Of a stretch of DNA of 64,000 nt, positions 25,007 through 35,476 are shown piece by piece; position 1 is the stretch's first letter, and each line of letters starts with the position of its first letter. Source of the stretch: Trichococcus palustris (GTDB lineage: Bacteria; Bacillota; Bacilli; Lactobacillales; Aerococcaceae); contig NZ_FOTD01000008.1 in NCBI RefSeq assembly GCF_900114465.1, forward strand, positions 48,670-112,669, in the 5' to 3' direction. Under the pieces are notes generated by a model, which was not told where the DNA came from, searched no databases, and was given only the letters and a program-made list of their open reading frames with translations. The position numbers were made by a program, and so were the translations under genes.

Positions 25007-25771
25007 CTTCATCAAAGAAGAATCGCTTAATTCGGAAGGCACATCGAATGCAGGCAGAACGGGCACATCCTTGTCCAAGCGTACGCTATCATACAGATCG
25101 AATTCGCCGTTCAACTGCTGGGTGACGGTCGTTTTTTGATCAGGAAGGGAGACAACGGATGTGTACGTCATCGATTCCAAATAAAAGGATTTGGCATCCA
25201 GGATGATGCGGATGTCATAGGTCGTCTGCTCGGATGGGAATGACTCGAACAGAGCGTTGATTTCTTTGTTGATGGTTTCGCCTTTTCCCTTGAAGGTAAG
25301 GACGTACGCGTCGCCTTTCCGGACCATGTCACCGTTTTCGGCAACGATTTTAGCCAATTGTATGAATGTCTCCAGGGGATATATCTCCAGGCTGCGCAAG
25401 GGTATATCGGGCGTCGCCAACTGGGTCAAGGTCCCGTCGTCGGTCTGGATGTAGCCGACGTCTTCGGTAATGTATATCTCCAGTTTTTCTGTGGGTTGAT
25501 CCGTTTTTTTATTGATCCTTTTTCCGTAGCTCGTTTTTTTCTCCGGAAAAATGGACGCATCGGAAACGCTGTATTGCTCCGTCGATTCCGAGGTGTTCGT
25601 CAGGGCTTCCTTGTCCGTTGTCGTTTTCAGGCTGACCAATTGATGATAGCTTTGCAGGCTGGCGGAACGGGTGGTAAGGTTCTGCAAAACCTCCTCATTC
25701 GAAAGCTCCTTGCCGCAAGCGGCAAGAAAGAATAGGGGGAGGATGAGAGCCGATAGGATGATTCTTTTCAA
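25004..25771 (-). CDS. Secreted lipoprotein, LolA-like (DUF6612 type)
   Basis: 255 residues from a TTG at 25771, placed by GGAGGA 7 nt upstream; the ATG at 25792 precedes that site and is rejected. The signal peptide KRIILSALILPLFFLAAC has a clear lipobox (LAAC, Cys19). The mature part has the alternating beta pattern seen in LolA-like extracytoplasmic lipoproteins, with repeated SYHQLVSLKT and TYDIRIILDAKSFYLESMTY strands. The function is unknown; it is probably anchored to the outer face of the membrane. It is monocistronic. Confidence 0.75.
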   Translation of the reverse strand: MKRIILSALILPLFFLAACGKELSNEEVLQNLTTRSASLQSYHQLVSLKTTTDKEALTNTSESTEQYSVSDASIFPEKKTSYGKRINKKTDQPTEKLEIYITEDVGYIQTDDGTLTQLATPDIPLRSLEIYPLETFIQLAKIVAENGDMVRKGDAYVLTFKGKGETINKEINALFESFPSEQTTYDIRIILDAKSFYLESMTYTSVVSLPDQKTTVTQQLNGEFDLYDSVRLDKDVPVLPAFDVPSELSDSSLMK

Positions 25772-25868
25772 GATTGCGTCCTCCAAAATCATATTTTAGC
25801 CTATGGGAAAAGTTATCGTTTAAATAATAAATTGCTTTGTGTCGTGAGGCTTTTCTCATTGTACAAGA

Positions 25869-25890
25869 GAACACGCCTTTTTAAAAGGCG
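25869..25890. other. Perfect hairpin without T tract in a gene-poor gap
   Basis: ACGCCTTTT/AAAAGGCGT stem. It is the only structure I see in the 25772-26135 part of this gap. A 60-codon minus frame there (25912-26094) has no family resemblance and is not called. Confidence 0.4.
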
Positions 25891-26135
25891 TAATCTGAAC
25901 TCCTCGCGACTTTAATCATGAGTGGCTAACGGTGCGGAGGTTACTTTGCGGGAAGGGAAAGAGAAACATCCAACAAACCAATCCTGAACAAGGGGTATGG
26001 TTCTGACACCGTCGAAAACAGGCACATAACGGATGCATCCCGTATACCGAAGATGATGGCGCATGTCTTGTGCGAACGAAGGAACAATATCCAAACCTTA
26101 ATTAAAAAAAATAGGGTGAGCTGCGTTTAAAACAG

Positions 26136-26187
26136 AAAAAACCGCTCCCTTCCCGGCCGTAAAGGCCGGGAAGGGAGCGGTTTTTTA
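26136..26187. terminator. Very strong terminator of the dioxygenase gene
   Basis: CCGCTCCCTTCCCGGCC and GGCCGGGAAGGGAGCGG pair without a mismatch around GTAAA, extended by A and T tracts on both strands. Confidence 0.93.
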
Positions 26188-26217
26188 TCTGCAGATGTTG
26201 CAGCGTTTAGGATAAAG

Positions 26218-27207
26218 TCAATCCAAATATTCTTTTTCGATCGTCTTGGTGCTGCGGATGGTGTCGAATTGGCGTACCAACCCTTCGATTTCAGAACGTT
26301 TATTCCTGAATTTTGGCGGCAAGGCCAGTTGTTCACCCAATGTTTCGTAAGGCTCTTCGTCATCGATGAAGCCGGGTCCCTCCGTCGCAAATTCGAACAG
26401 GATGCCTTCCGCGATGTTGGCGTATAGCGATTCGAAGTAGAAACGGTCCACGTATCCTGAGATAGGGAAATTGTATGAACTCATCTGTTCAATCCATTCC
26501 TCCAAAGCGTGACGGTCTTTCACGCGGAAGGCCATGTGGTGAACGCTCCCGAAGCCTTGACGAGCTTGCGGAAGTACCACGTTATGCTCCACAATCATGC
26601 GTCCGCCGTTGCCGCCTAGTCCCACTTCAAACAGGTGGACATCCCCATCGGAATCAGTCTGACGGAAACCCAACACGATTTCCAAAACTTGTTTGTAGTA
26701 GTCGAAATTTGCGATCCGGACAAAAATCGGACCCAAACCGCGGATGCCGTATTCGTTCGGCACCGGCCCTTTTTGCCAAGGTGTGCCGGGTGCTACCCCA
26801 TTGTCGTTTTCGTCGGATACCAATTGGTACAATTGCTCGTCGTAATCCTGGAAATCGATGACTTTTCTGCCGAATTGCTCATGGATGCCGGAGTGTTTGA
26901 CGCCGTATTTGTCAAAACGTTTGATCCAGTAGGCTAAAGCTTCATCGCTCGGCACGCGGAAGCCGGTTTTGAATATTTCATTTGTTCCTCTGATGGCTTT
27001 CGGAATGCCCGGGAAGTCAAAGAAGGTCATATCGGTTCCGGCACTTCCACGGTCATCCGCAAAGAACAGATGATAGGTTTGGATGTCATCTTGATTGACG
27101 GTCTTTTTGACGAGGCGCATGCCCAATACATAAGTGAAAAATTCATAGTTTTTTTCTGCGCTGCTGGTGATTGCTGTTACATGGTGAATGCCTCTTAATT
27201 CGTTCAT
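26218..27207 (-). CDS. Ring-cleaving dioxygenase of the VOC superfamily, MhqO-like
   Basis: 329 residues from the ATG at 27207 (GAGGAA upstream); the in-frame start at 27294 would add an unconserved leader. Two VOC modules are seen. The metal ligands are likely His in GIHHVTAI near the N-terminus, His in VHHMAF around residue 220, and Glu in FEFATEGPGF. Bacillus MhqO/MhqA are induced by quinones and hydroquinones and cleave the ring. A promoter (27311-27339) and a palindrome downstream of it (27263-27275) suggest a dedicated repressor. Confidence 0.88.
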   Translation of the reverse strand: MNELRGIHHVTAITSSAEKNYEFFTYVLGMRLVKKTVNQDDIQTYHLFFADDRGSAGTDMTFFDFPGIPKAIRGTNEIFKTGFRVPSDEALAYWIKRFDKYGVKHSGIHEQFGRKVIDFQDYDEQLYQLVSDENDNGVAPGTPWQKGPVPNEYGIRGLGPIFVRIANFDYYKQVLEIVLGFRQTDSDGDVHLFEVGLGGNGGRMIVEHNVVLPQARQGFGSVHHMAFRVKDRHALEEWIEQMSSYNFPISGYVDRFYFESLYANIAEGILFEFATEGPGFIDDEEPYETLGEQLALPPKFRNKRSEIEGLVRQFDTIRSTKTIEKEYLD

Positions 27208-27262
27208 TATTCGATTCCTCATTTCAATAATTTTATGTATTCCGTTTCGGATATTCCCAATT

Positions 27263-27275
27263 CGAAGCATTGCTT
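27263..27275. promoter_or_regulatory. Palindrome in the leader of the dioxygenase gene
   Basis: GAAGCA-T-TGCTTC, extended by TT/AA beyond one mismatch on each side. It lies about 40 bp downstream of the -10 on the minus strand. Candidate operator. Confidence 0.45.
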
Positions 27276-27310
27276 CAAAAGAAAAATCAGCCATTAGCTA
27301 ACTTAAAATA

Positions 27311-27339
27311 AGTATATAACGGATCGTATAAAGATGCAA
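27311..27339 (-). promoter_or_regulatory. Promoter of the dioxygenase gene
   Basis: On the minus strand TTGCAT (27339-27334), 17-bp spacer, TATACT (27316-27311). Confidence 0.65.
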
Positions 27340-27451
27340 GCATTTGGATCCGCATTTTTTCTACTACCCCCAAAAATGAAATCTGAAAAAGAACGCATTT
27401 GAAAAAGCCGAGTCCCGATAGCTCGGAAAAGGCAATCCGCACGAAACGGTG

Positions 27452-27480
27452 TATAATGTAGCCAGTGAAGCCGCTTCACT
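27452..27480 (+). promoter_or_regulatory. -10 element and palindromic operator of the amylase gene
   Basis: TATAAT at 27452-27457 is followed by AGTGAAGC-C-GCTTCACT at 27464-27480, a 17-bp palindrome covering the expected transcription start. No good -35 was found, so activation or weak basal expression is possible. Confidence 0.5.
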
Positions 27481-27559
27481 GAATTTTGTGATGGGACAAC
27501 CAAACAATCCCTTGAAAAAGGTAGAGATACAATAGAACGAAAAGAAAGGCAGTGATTGG

Positions 27560-29068
27560 ATGGCAAGAAACGGATTGATTATGCAGTATTTTGAATGGTA
27601 TTTGGACGATGACGGACAATTGTGGAACCGTCTAAAAGAGGACGCGGGACATCTGAAGGCTTTGGGTGTCACTGCCGTCTGGACCCCGCCGGCGTATAAA
27701 GCAACGGGTACAAACGATGTCGGTTATGGTGTCTATGACCTGTACGATTTGGGTGAGTTCGATCAAAAAGGTTCCATCCGCACCAAATACGGCACGAAAA
27801 CAGAATACTTGGCCGCGATCCAAGCGTTGCACGCAGAAGGGATCGCCGTCTATGCGGATGTCGTATTGAACCATAAGGCAGGGGCGGACGAAACGGAACG
27901 CTTCTTGGCTTACGAAGTGAACCCGGATAATCGCCAAGATAAAACGACAAAACCATATGAGATAGAAGGCTGGACGAAGTTCACCTTCCCTGGCCGGGGG
28001 GATGCCTATTCCGCTTTCAAATGGTCATGGGAACATTTCACCGGCACGGATTTCAATAACGAAAACGGCAAGAAAGCCATCTACATGATCAAAGGCTTCG
28101 AAAAAGGCTGGGCCGATGATGAGAGCGTCGATGGAGAGCACGGCAACTTCGATTATTTGATGAACTCGGATATCGATTACAGCCATCCCGCCGTCGTCGA
28201 AGAAATCAATAAATGGGCGGATTGGTACGTCAATGAGACCGGGGTGGACGGCTTCCGTCTGGATGCCATCAAGCATATCAATAGTCACTTTGTGGAAGCG
28301 CTGGTCAAAACGATCCGCGAAAAACATGGGGAAGATTTCTATGTAGTGGGGGAATATTGGAACTACAATTATGGCGAACTGGAAGGATATCTGGAAGCGA
28401 CCGAATTCACCTTTGATCTGTTCGATGTGGCATTGCACCAAAATTTCCATTTGGCATCCCAGCAGGGGAAGGACTTCGATATGCGCAAGTTGTTCGATAA
28501 CACGCTGATCGCCAAAAACCCGACGCATGCCGTAACCTTCGTGGACAATCATGATTCCCAGCCGGAACAGTCGCTACAGTCCTATGTGGAGCCTTGGTTC
28601 ACACCACTGGCTTATGGCGTCATTCTGTTGAGGCAAGAGGGCTTCCCTTGCTTATTCTACGGGGATTACTACGGCATTAAAGGACCGCATCCCGTCGAGG
28701 GGCAGAAAGGCATCATCGACAAGCTCCTGTACTTGCGGGCAAACCATGCCTATGGGGAACAACACGACTATTTTGACCATGGCAATTGCGTAGGATGGAC
28801 CCGTTCCGGGAATGAAGAGCATCCCTTCGGATTGGCCGCTGTATTGAGCAACAGCGAGGAGGGCTTCAAAGAGATGTTCGTCGGCGAGCAATATGCCGGC
28901 AAGACGTTTGCGGACTATACCGGAAACCGCGGAGATAAAGTGGTGATCGCTGAAAACGGCAATGGCCATTTCCCAGTCAACGCCGGTTCGCTGTCGGTTT
29001 GGGTGCAGGACGGCATCACGCCGGAAGAAGCTTTCGAAGCGGAAGCAACCGAAGGCCAAGAACAATAA
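27560..29068 (+). CDS. Cytoplasmic alpha-amylase, GH13
   Basis: 502 residues with no signal peptide. GH13 regions are complete: DVVLNH, GFRLDAIKH (nucleophile Asp235), VVGEYW (acid/base Glu265) and FVDNHD (Asp332). The start MARNGLIMQYFEWYL is that of the intracellular GH13_5 amylases (E. coli AmyA-like). It hydrolyses internal alpha-1,4 bonds of maltodextrins or glycogen taken up or stored in the cell. The MsmK/UgpC ATPase gene nearby on the other strand could energise sugar import, but no permease genes are present here. Confidence 0.94.
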   Translation: MARNGLIMQYFEWYLDDDGQLWNRLKEDAGHLKALGVTAVWTPPAYKATGTNDVGYGVYDLYDLGEFDQKGSIRTKYGTKTEYLAAIQALHAEGIAVYADVVLNHKAGADETERFLAYEVNPDNRQDKTTKPYEIEGWTKFTFPGRGDAYSAFKWSWEHFTGTDFNNENGKKAIYMIKGFEKGWADDESVDGEHGNFDYLMNSDIDYSHPAVVEEINKWADWYVNETGVDGFRLDAIKHINSHFVEALVKTIREKHGEDFYVVGEYWNYNYGELEGYLEATEFTFDLFDVALHQNFHLASQQGKDFDMRKLFDNTLIAKNPTHAVTFVDNHDSQPEQSLQSYVEPWFTPLAYGVILLRQEGFPCLFYGDYYGIKGPHPVEGQKGIIDKLLYLRANHAYGEQHDYFDHGNCVGWTRSGNEEHPFGLAAVLSNSEEGFKEMFVGEQYAGKTFADYTGNRGDKVVIAENGNGHFPVNAGSLSVWVQDGITPEEAFEAEATEGQEQ

Positions 29069-29075
29069 AACTGGA

Positions 29076-29161
29076 GAAAAGAGTGTCCTTTCCGATCCAT
29101 CACACTCTTTTCATAATCAAAAAGGCGAGGAATCCGAATGGAATCCCTCGCCTTTTTGATT
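29076..29161. terminator. Two successive terminator hairpins
   Basis: GAAAAGAGTGT/ACACTCTTTTC at 29076-29112, then AATCAAAAAGGCGAGG/CCTCGCCTTTTTGATT at 29115-29161. The second is symmetric and can stop both strands. Confidence 0.88.
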
Positions 29162-29170
29162 ATCTTTTTG

Positions 29171-29296
29171 TTATTCGCATTCGCCGACGATAGTGAATCT
29201 TTCGTTGATCTGCTGCGGTTTTTCTGTTTCGTCAAATACAGCTAAGGTATGCACCAGAATCAGCGTTATGGTGCATATCTTTGGGATCCGGTCCAT
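29171..29296 (-). CDS. Small ORF overlapping the msmK stop codon
   Basis: 41 codons. The ATG shares one base with the stop of the upstream ATPase gene (TAATG), the usual geometry of translational coupling; it has no ribosome binding site of its own. The product begins [20 protein letters not shown] and ends in NERFTIVGECE. No family is recognised. It may be the C-terminal residue of a deleted gene that once followed the ATPase. Low confidence as a functional gene. Confidence 0.35.
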   Translation of the reverse strand: MDRIPKICTITLILVHTLAVFDETEKPQQINERFTIVGECE

Positions 29297-30405
29297 TAAG
29301 GGATGGCAATGACATTTTGACTTTGTTTGTCGAAGAAATGGGATTTGGTCATGTTGAAGGCCAAATCGATATGATCACCCGGTTCATGGAAGTCGCGGGC
29401 ATCCACGCGGGAAATGAACTCGGTGCCGGACACTCTGCTGTAAAGCATGGTTTCTGCGCCCAGCAATTCGGACACGACCACTTCCACATTCAAGGTACAA
29501 TTTGGATTTGAATCGATGACGATCTGTTCGCTTTGGATGTTTTCCGGACGGATGCCGAAAATCAATTCTTTGCCGTTGTAGCCCTTTTCTTCCAATACTT
29601 TGCGTTTTCCTTCCGGTAAAGCCAGTTTCAAGCCTTCGCCGTTTGTGATGACGCCGTCCTGCAGCGTAACGTTGAAGAAGTTCATGGCGGGAGAGCCGAT
29701 AAAGCCGGCTACAAACATGTTCACCGGTGTATCATAGACTTCTTTCGGGGAACCGATTTGCTGAACGAAACCATCCTTCATGATGACGATGCGATCGGCC
29801 ATGGTCATGGCTTCCGTTTGGTCATGCGTCACGTAGATGGTCGTCGTATTCAAACGGCGGTGCAACTTGGCGATTTCCGCACGCATGGCAACCCGCAATT
29901 TTGCATCCAAGTTGGACAATGGTTCATCCATCAGGAACACTTTTGCATCACGTACGATGGCACGGCCAAGCGCAACCCGTTGTCTTTGGCCGCCGGATAA
30001 AGCGGCGGGTTTGCGTTCCAGATAATCCGTCAATCCCAATATCTCGGCGGCATTTTCAACGCGTTGTTTGATGTCTTCTTTTTTATATTTTCTCAATTTC
30101 AATCCGAATGCCATGTTGTCGAATACGGTCATGTGCGGATATAAGGCATAGTTTTGGAAAACCATTGCGATATCGCGGTCTTTTGGCGCTACATCGTTCA
30201 TCAGCGTATCGCCGATGATCAATTCGCCTTCTGAGATGTCTTCCAAGCCTGCGATCATGCGCAAAGTCGTGGACTTGCCGCAACCGGAAGGGCCGACGAA
30301 GACGATGAATTCGCGATCGTGGATATGCAAATTAAAATCAGTGACGGAATAGCTGTCCGCATTATCGTATTTTTTATGGATATGGTTCAATTGGATTTCT
30401 ACCAT
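29296..30405 (-). CDS. msmK: Sugar ABC transporter ATPase, MsmK/UgpC/MalK family
   Basis: 369 residues. Walker [11 protein letters not shown]-loop, [14 protein letters not shown], Walker [13 protein letters not shown] and the switch THDQTEAM are all present. The C-terminal TOBE regulatory domain (about 240-369, including IFGIRPENI) is characteristic of carbohydrate importers. No binding protein or permease genes lie nearby, so it is probably a shared ATPase serving several sugar importers, as MsmK does in streptococci. The gap to dut (30406-30764) holds no gene and no convincing cre site. Confidence 0.88.
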   Translation of the reverse strand: MVEIQLNHIHKKYDNADSYSVTDFNLHIHDREFIVFVGPSGCGKSTTLRMIAGLEDISEGELIIGDTLMNDVAPKDRDIAMVFQNYALYPHMTVFDNMAFGLKLRKYKKEDIKQRVENAAEILGLTDYLERKPAALSGGQRQRVALGRAIVRDAKVFLMDEPLSNLDAKLRVAMRAEIAKLHRRLNTTTIYVTHDQTEAMTMADRIVIMKDGFVQQIGSPKEVYDTPVNMFVAGFIGSPAMNFFNVTLQDGVITNGEGLKLALPEGKRKVLEEKGYNGKELIFGIRPENIQSEQIVIDSNPNCTLNVEVVVSELLGAETMLYSRVSGTEFISRVDARDFHEPGDHIDLAFNMTKSHFFDKQSQNVIAIP

Positions 30406-30764
30406 TATTGTGTACCTGCCTTTTATTTGGTTTGTATTTCGGTTATGCTTGTATCATAAATGAAAGCGGATTACCCGGCTAGGGAATAGTGCCTAAAAAA
30501 GTAGGCGTTTCTTTGTGCAGGTTGACGAATGCGTTTACATTCCGCGCTTTCAGAAAGAATCATCAAAAAAAACAGGCATATTCAAAGAAAGGGCATATCT
30601 GAATGGTAGAATCGGTAGTGCCGCGAAATGATTTGCGTTTCCGGATGCCTTTTCGGGTGCAGCAACGGAAAACGATGAAAAGTGACGGGAAATTTGATAG
30701 AATGGATTTTTTAGTAAATATTTTTAGATGATGCAGTCAATCAGAGGCGATAAAGGGGAATAGT

Positions 30765-31310
30765 ATGAATAAACGAGGATTTGAAGTAATAAGCAGTTAT
30801 GCCGGAAAAGGCATAAATTTACCGATGAGAGCAACGAAACATGCCGCGGGATATGATTTTGAAGCGGCGGAGGAAGTAAGCCTGCCGGCCATCTGGAAGA
30901 CGGCCATCCAAAGCGTCAGCGCCCATTTATGGGATTTCTTCGGCGATGACCAAGAGCAAATGAACGAAAAACAGGAAAAAAAGATGAAGCCCGTATTAGT
31001 GCCGACCGGCATCAAAGCCTACATGCAGGAAGACGAATATCTGCAATTGACGAACCGTTCCAGTAATCCCTTGAAAAATTTCATCGTATTGCCGAACGGA
31101 GTAGGCATCGTGGATGCGGATTATTACAATAATGAAGGCAATGAAGGCCACATCTATTTTCAATTTTTGAACTTCGGTTTGCGCGATAAGGTGATCCATA
31201 AAGGCGACCGCATCGGGCAAGGCATCTTCCTACGCTTCTTGAAGGCGGACCAGGATGAGACAAGCGAGAGCGAACGCGTAGGCGGATTCGGTTCATCCGG
31301 GCAAGCGTAA
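30765..31310 (+). CDS. dut: dUTP diphosphatase
   Basis: 181 residues. The five trimeric dUTPase motifs are seen in order: AAGYDFEAA, VLVPTGIKAYM, NRSSNPLKN...VGIVDADYYN, RIGQGIFL, and the C-terminal arm ERVGGFGSSG. About 35 extra residues lie between motifs 1 and 2, as in several Lactobacillales homologues. It hydrolyses dUTP to dUMP. AAAGGGG precedes the ATG, and TAGAAT at about 30700 may be its -10. Confidence 0.9.
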   Translation: MNKRGFEVISSYAGKGINLPMRATKHAAGYDFEAAEEVSLPAIWKTAIQSVSAHLWDFFGDDQEQMNEKQEKKMKPVLVPTGIKAYMQEDEYLQLTNRSSNPLKNFIVLPNGVGIVDADYYNNEGNEGHIYFQFLNFGLRDKVIHKGDRIGQGIFLRFLKADQDETSESERVGGFGSSGQA

Positions 31311-31426
31311 AAAGAAGCTTAAAAAGAAAAGCATTTTCGGCAACTATTTCCGGATTGTTATACGTAGATTGCGCTTTTATGTGATAAAATAAGGTAGATT
31401 CGTTCTTGCCGGAAGGAGAGGTTTAG

Positions 31427-32809
31427 TTGGCAAAGAAAAGTGCAGTGAAATTCGTTTGTCAGGCTTGCGGCTATGAGTCTCCGAAGTGGCTGGGCCGTTG
31501 CCCGAATTGCGGGGCCTGGAACCAAATGGAGGAAGAACGAGAAGCGACAAAAGCGGTGAAGCAACAACAACGTTCAAACTTCACGGGGCACGTACCGCAA
31601 GCGGTCGTGATCGAAGATATCAAAACGGAAAATATTCCGCGCGTCAAAACGGAGATGGAAGAGGTCAATCACGTATTGGGTGGCGGCATCGTGCCGGGTT
31701 CCTTGATACTGATCGGCGGGGATCCCGGCATCGGGAAGTCCACGCTGCTTCTGCAGATTTCCGCACAAATCAACAATGCCGGACATCGGGTCCTCTACAT
31801 TTCCGGAGAAGAAAGCGCCGGCCAGATCAAAATGCGGGCCGAACGTCTGGGCGTGAAAGGCACCGATTTTTACATCTACCCAGAAACCGATATCGATGCT
31901 ATCCGGGAAACCATCGAAAAAATCAAGCCGGATTTCGTCATCGTGGATTCGATCCAAACGATGATTCAGCCCGAGAATAACAGTACGGCCGGCAGTGTTT
32001 CGCAAGTCCGCGAATGCACAGCCGAATTCATGCGCATCGCGAAGACGAATGATATCGCAATCTTCATCGTCGGCCATGTGACGAAGGAGGGGGCCATCGC
32101 CGGTCCGCGGATGCTGGAACACATGGTGGATACGGTTCTGTATTTCGAGGGCGACAGACACCATTCCTTTCGGATTTTGCGTGCCGTCAAAAACCGTTTT
32201 GGTTCGACCGACGAAATCGGCGTTTTCGAGATGATCGAAGGCGGTCTGCGCGAAGTGAAGAATCCATCGGAAATGTTTCTTGAGGAACGCTTGGCGGGTG
32301 CTTCCGGCTCGGCAGTGGTGGCTTCGCTGGAAGGGACACGTCCGATATTGGCGGAAATCCAATGTTTGATAACCCCGACAGCTTTCGGCAATGCGCGCAG
32401 GACAGCCAGCGGATTGGACTACAATCGCGTCGCGCTGATCATGGCGGTACTGGAGAAACGTGCGGGCTTGCTGCTGCAAAACCAAGATGCCTATTTCAAG
32501 TCGACCGGTGGCGTGAAATTGGACGAACCCGCCATTGATTTGGCGATCGCCGTCAGCATCGCGTCCAGTTATTGGGATGTCGAAACGTCTGCATCGGAAT
32601 GTTTCATCGGCGAAATCGGACTGACCGGTGAAATCCGCAGAGTCAATCGCGTCGAACAACGCGTCAATGAAGCCAAAAAATTGGGATTCACCAAAGTCTA
32701 CCTGCCTAAAAATAATATGGCTGGCTGGAAACATCCCGAGGATATTCAAATCATCCCTGTCACAACGATTCAAGAGACTTTACACAAAGTCTTTCCGAAT
32801 AAAAACTAA
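31427..32809 (+). CDS. radA: DNA repair protein RadA
   Basis: 460 residues from a TTG at 31427, with GGAAGGAGAGG upstream. It has a four-cysteine zinc finger CQACG...CPNCG at residues 10-30, Walker [11 protein letters not shown] near residue 95, the RadA signature KNRFGS, and a C-terminal Lon-like domain. It is a RecA-like branch-migration helicase in recombination. It begins the conserved radA-PIN/TRAM-gltX block; the next gene starts 26 bp later. Confidence 0.96.
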   Translation: MAKKSAVKFVCQACGYESPKWLGRCPNCGAWNQMEEEREATKAVKQQQRSNFTGHVPQAVVIEDIKTENIPRVKTEMEEVNHVLGGGIVPGSLILIGGDPGIGKSTLLLQISAQINNAGHRVLYISGEESAGQIKMRAERLGVKGTDFYIYPETDIDAIRETIEKIKPDFVIVDSIQTMIQPENNSTAGSVSQVRECTAEFMRIAKTNDIAIFIVGHVTKEGAIAGPRMLEHMVDTVLYFEGDRHHSFRILRAVKNRFGSTDEIGVFEMIEGGLREVKNPSEMFLEERLAGASGSAVVASLEGTRPILAEIQCLITPTAFGNARRTASGLDYNRVALIMAVLEKRAGLLLQNQDAYFKSTGGVKLDEPAIDLAIAVSIASSYWDVETSASECFIGEIGLTGEIRRVNRVEQRVNEAKKLGFTKVYLPKNNMAGWKHPEDIQIIPVTTIQETLHKVFPNKN

Positions 32810-32835
32810 AAACAGATAGAGGGAGAGGGAAGCTT

Positions 32836-33933
32836 TTGAAAAGGAAAATAATCACGGCTGTTTTTCTGCTGGTAGGCGGAAGCGTTGGCGTCACAGCGAT
32901 GCCATACTTTTGGGAACTGGTGGGAATACAGACCAACGCTTTCAACAATGTTTTCGTTAATTTTGGGTTAGGTGCACTTATATTTTATTTATTATCATTT
33001 TTATTGATGAAATTTATTTTGGACGTTATGCAAAAAATCGAGAATTACTTCAGCACGTTGTCGGTCAGCTACATGCTTTTTGGATCGATCGGCACAATCG
33101 TCGGTTTGGTCTTAGCCTGGCTGATCGGCCTGCCGTTGACGGCGTTGCGGATTCCTGTCATCAATGATATCCTGCCATCCATCCTTTCTTTGATCCTAGC
33201 CTATTTGGGGTTCCGGGTCGGGACAACGAGAATCGAAGAATTCCGCAAGTTGTTTGCTGCGAAACCAAAGAAACAGGAAGATGGGCAGATGCTGGACCGG
33301 AAAGCCGACGATACGTTCCGAAAATATAAAATCCTGGATACAAGCGTCATCATCGATGGCCGTATCTATGATATCGCCAAAACCGGTTTCCTTGAAGGTG
33401 TCATTGTGATTCCGAATTTTGTGCTGCGCGAATTGCAGTACATTGCCGATTCTTCCGACAGCCTGAAAAGGGTGAGAGGCAGACGCGGCTTGGATATCTT
33501 GAATAAGCTTCAAAAAGAAGAAGATATCATTGTGGAGAGCTATGAAGGCGAGTTCGAGGAGATTCCAGAGGTCGACAGCAAATTGATTCGCTTGGCAAAA
33601 TTGATCGATGGCATCGTCATCACGAACGATTATAACTTGAACAAGGTCTGCGAATTCCAAAACGTTCCCGTATTGAACATCAATGCTTTGGCGAATGCAG
33701 TGAAACCTGTCGTCATTCCGGGTGAATACATGGTCGTTACCGTCATCAAGGTCGGGACGGAACGCAATCAAGGGGTAGCCTATTTGGATGACGGCACCAT
33801 GATCGTTGTCGAAGACGGACAACATTACATGAACGAAACAATCGAAGTGGTCGTGACCAGTGCGTTGCAGACTGCAGCAGGCAGAATGATTTTCGCCAAA
33901 CCGGTCCACTCGCAAAAAGGAATCAAAGAATAA
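32836..33933 (+). CDS. Membrane-anchored PIN/TRAM domain protein (YacL family)
   Basis: 365 residues from a TTG at 32836 (GAGGGAAGC upstream). Four N-terminal membrane segments cover about residues 1-115, then a PIN nuclease fold starts at ILDTSVIIDGR, with further acidic residues in RGRRGLD and VITNDYN. A TRAM domain ends the protein (GEYMVVTVIKVG). A ribonuclease role is expected from the PIN fold but is not shown. The position between radA and gltX is conserved in Bacilli. Confidence 0.92.
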   Translation: MKRKIITAVFLLVGGSVGVTAMPYFWELVGIQTNAFNNVFVNFGLGALIFYLLSFLLMKFILDVMQKIENYFSTLSVSYMLFGSIGTIVGLVLAWLIGLPLTALRIPVINDILPSILSLILAYLGFRVGTTRIEEFRKLFAAKPKKQEDGQMLDRKADDTFRKYKILDTSVIIDGRIYDIAKTGFLEGVIVIPNFVLRELQYIADSSDSLKRVRGRRGLDILNKLQKEEDIIVESYEGEFEEIPEVDSKLIRLAKLIDGIVITNDYNLNKVCEFQNVPVLNINALANAVKPVVIPGEYMVVTVIKVGTERNQGVAYLDDGTMIVVEDGQHYMNETIEVVVTSALQTAAGRMIFAKPVHSQKGIKE

Positions 33934-33975
33934 GAACAGCTATAAAAATCGTTTCAGAAAAGAGGAAACTTTATT

Positions 33976-35445
33976 ATGACAGAAAAGATCCGCGTACGTT
34001 ATGCACCAAGTCCAACGGGACACCTGCACATCGGCAATGCCCGTACAGCATTATTCAATTATTTATTTGCCCGCCACAATGGCGGTGAATTCATTATCCG
34101 CATCGAGGACACGGACCAAAAACGGAATCTCGAGCACGGCGAAGAAAGCCAACTGCAAAACTTGGCGTGGTTAGGGATGGACTGGGATGAAGGTCCGGAT
34201 AAACCCGGCACAGTAGGCCCTTACCGTCAATCCGAAAGAAAAGACATTTATGATCCGTTGGTCGACCAACTACTTCTTTCCAACCGCGCCTACAAGTGCT
34301 ACTGCACCGAAGAAGAGTTGGAAACGGAACGCGAACAGCAAAGAGCACGTAACGAAATGCCTCACTACGGCGGCAAATGCTCTAACTTGACGCCTTCCCA
34401 ACAAGCTGCGAAAGAAGCGGAAGGCTTGACGCCGGTTATCCGTTTCCGTGTGCCGATCGAAAACACCTACTCATTTGATGATATCGTAAAAGGGATCATC
34501 ACTTTTGAAGCGAGCAGCGTGGGCGGAGACTACATCATCCGTAAACGTGACGGCTTCCCGACCTACAACTTTGCGGTTGCGGTGGATGACCATATGATGA
34601 AAATCACACACGTATTGCGCGGGGACGACCATATTGCGAACACACCGAAACAAATGATGATCTATGAAGCGTTCGGCTGGAAGATTCCAAAATTCGGACA
34701 TATGACGCTGATCATCAACAGCGAAACCGGCAAAAAATTGAGCAAACGCGATGAATCGATCCTGCAATTCATCGAACAATATAAAGACTTGGGATACTTG
34801 CCTGAAGCGATGTTCAATTTCATCACGCTATTGGGCTGGTCTCCGGTCGGCGAAGATGAAATATTCAGCCAAGATGAACTGATCAAGATGTTCGATCCGG
34901 AACGCCTGAGCAAATCCCCGGCCGCTTTCGACCAAAAGAAATTGGAATGGATCAACAACCATTATATGAAAGCCGCTGATTTGGATACCATCGTTTCCTT
35001 AGCTGCGCCTCACTTGGTGGCTGCCGGCAAGTTGCCTGAAAATCCTACCGAGCCAGACCGCGAATATGCCAAGAAGCTGATCAGCCTGTACCATGAACAA
35101 ATGAGCTACGCCGCTGAAATCGTTCCGCTATCCGAAATGTTCTTCGCCGCTGAAATCACATTGGATGACGAAGCAAAAGAAGTGATCGCTGCGGAAACGG
35201 CACCGATCGTATTGGCAGCCTTCAAAGAAAAATTGGTTGCCATCGAACCGTTTGAGGAAGCCGGCATTTTGGCTGCCATCAAAGAAGTCCAAAAAGAGAC
35301 GAAAATCAAAGGCAAAAACCTGTACATGGCAATCCGCATCGCGGTCAGCGGTCAAATGCACGGTCCTGAAATCGGCAAAACGATTGAAGTTTTGGGCAGA
35401 GAAAAAAGTTTGGCCCATTTGAACAGCGTTTTAGAAAACTTGTAA
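33976..35445 (+). CDS. gltX: Glutamyl-tRNA synthetase
   Basis: 489 residues. The class I motifs are [13 protein letters not shown] (HIGH) and KLSKRDES (KMSKS equivalent). In Bacilli the non-discriminating enzyme also charges tRNA-Gln, which is then amidated. It is followed by cysE and cysS in the classic order, with a perfect AT-rich palindrome in the short gap. Confidence 0.97.
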   Translation: MTEKIRVRYAPSPTGHLHIGNARTALFNYLFARHNGGEFIIRIEDTDQKRNLEHGEESQLQNLAWLGMDWDEGPDKPGTVGPYRQSERKDIYDPLVDQLLLSNRAYKCYCTEEELETEREQQRARNEMPHYGGKCSNLTPSQQAAKEAEGLTPVIRFRVPIENTYSFDDIVKGIITFEASSVGGDYIIRKRDGFPTYNFAVAVDDHMMKITHVLRGDDHIANTPKQMMIYEAFGWKIPKFGHMTLIINSETGKKLSKRDESILQFIEQYKDLGYLPEAMFNFITLLGWSPVGEDEIFSQDELIKMFDPERLSKSPAAFDQKKLEWINNHYMKAADLDTIVSLAAPHLVAAGKLPENPTEPDREYAKKLISLYHEQMSYAAEIVPLSEMFFAAEITLDDEAKEVIAAETAPIVLAAFKEKLVAIEPFEEAGILAAIKEVQKETKIKGKNLYMAIRIAVSGQMHGPEIGKTIEVLGREKSLAHLNSVLENL

Positions 35446-35476
35446 GCCATCGAAAAAGATTTTACCAAAAATGAGC

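Noticed and set aside
25912..26094. 60-codon minus-strand frame upstream of the lipoprotein gene
   Set aside because: No recognisable domain, no convincing ribosome binding site; composition not clearly coding.
30406..30764. Possible cre sites (ATGAAAGCGGATTAC, GAATGCGTTTACA) upstream of msmK
   Set aside because: Each fails at fixed positions of the cre consensus and lacks a second half; not called.
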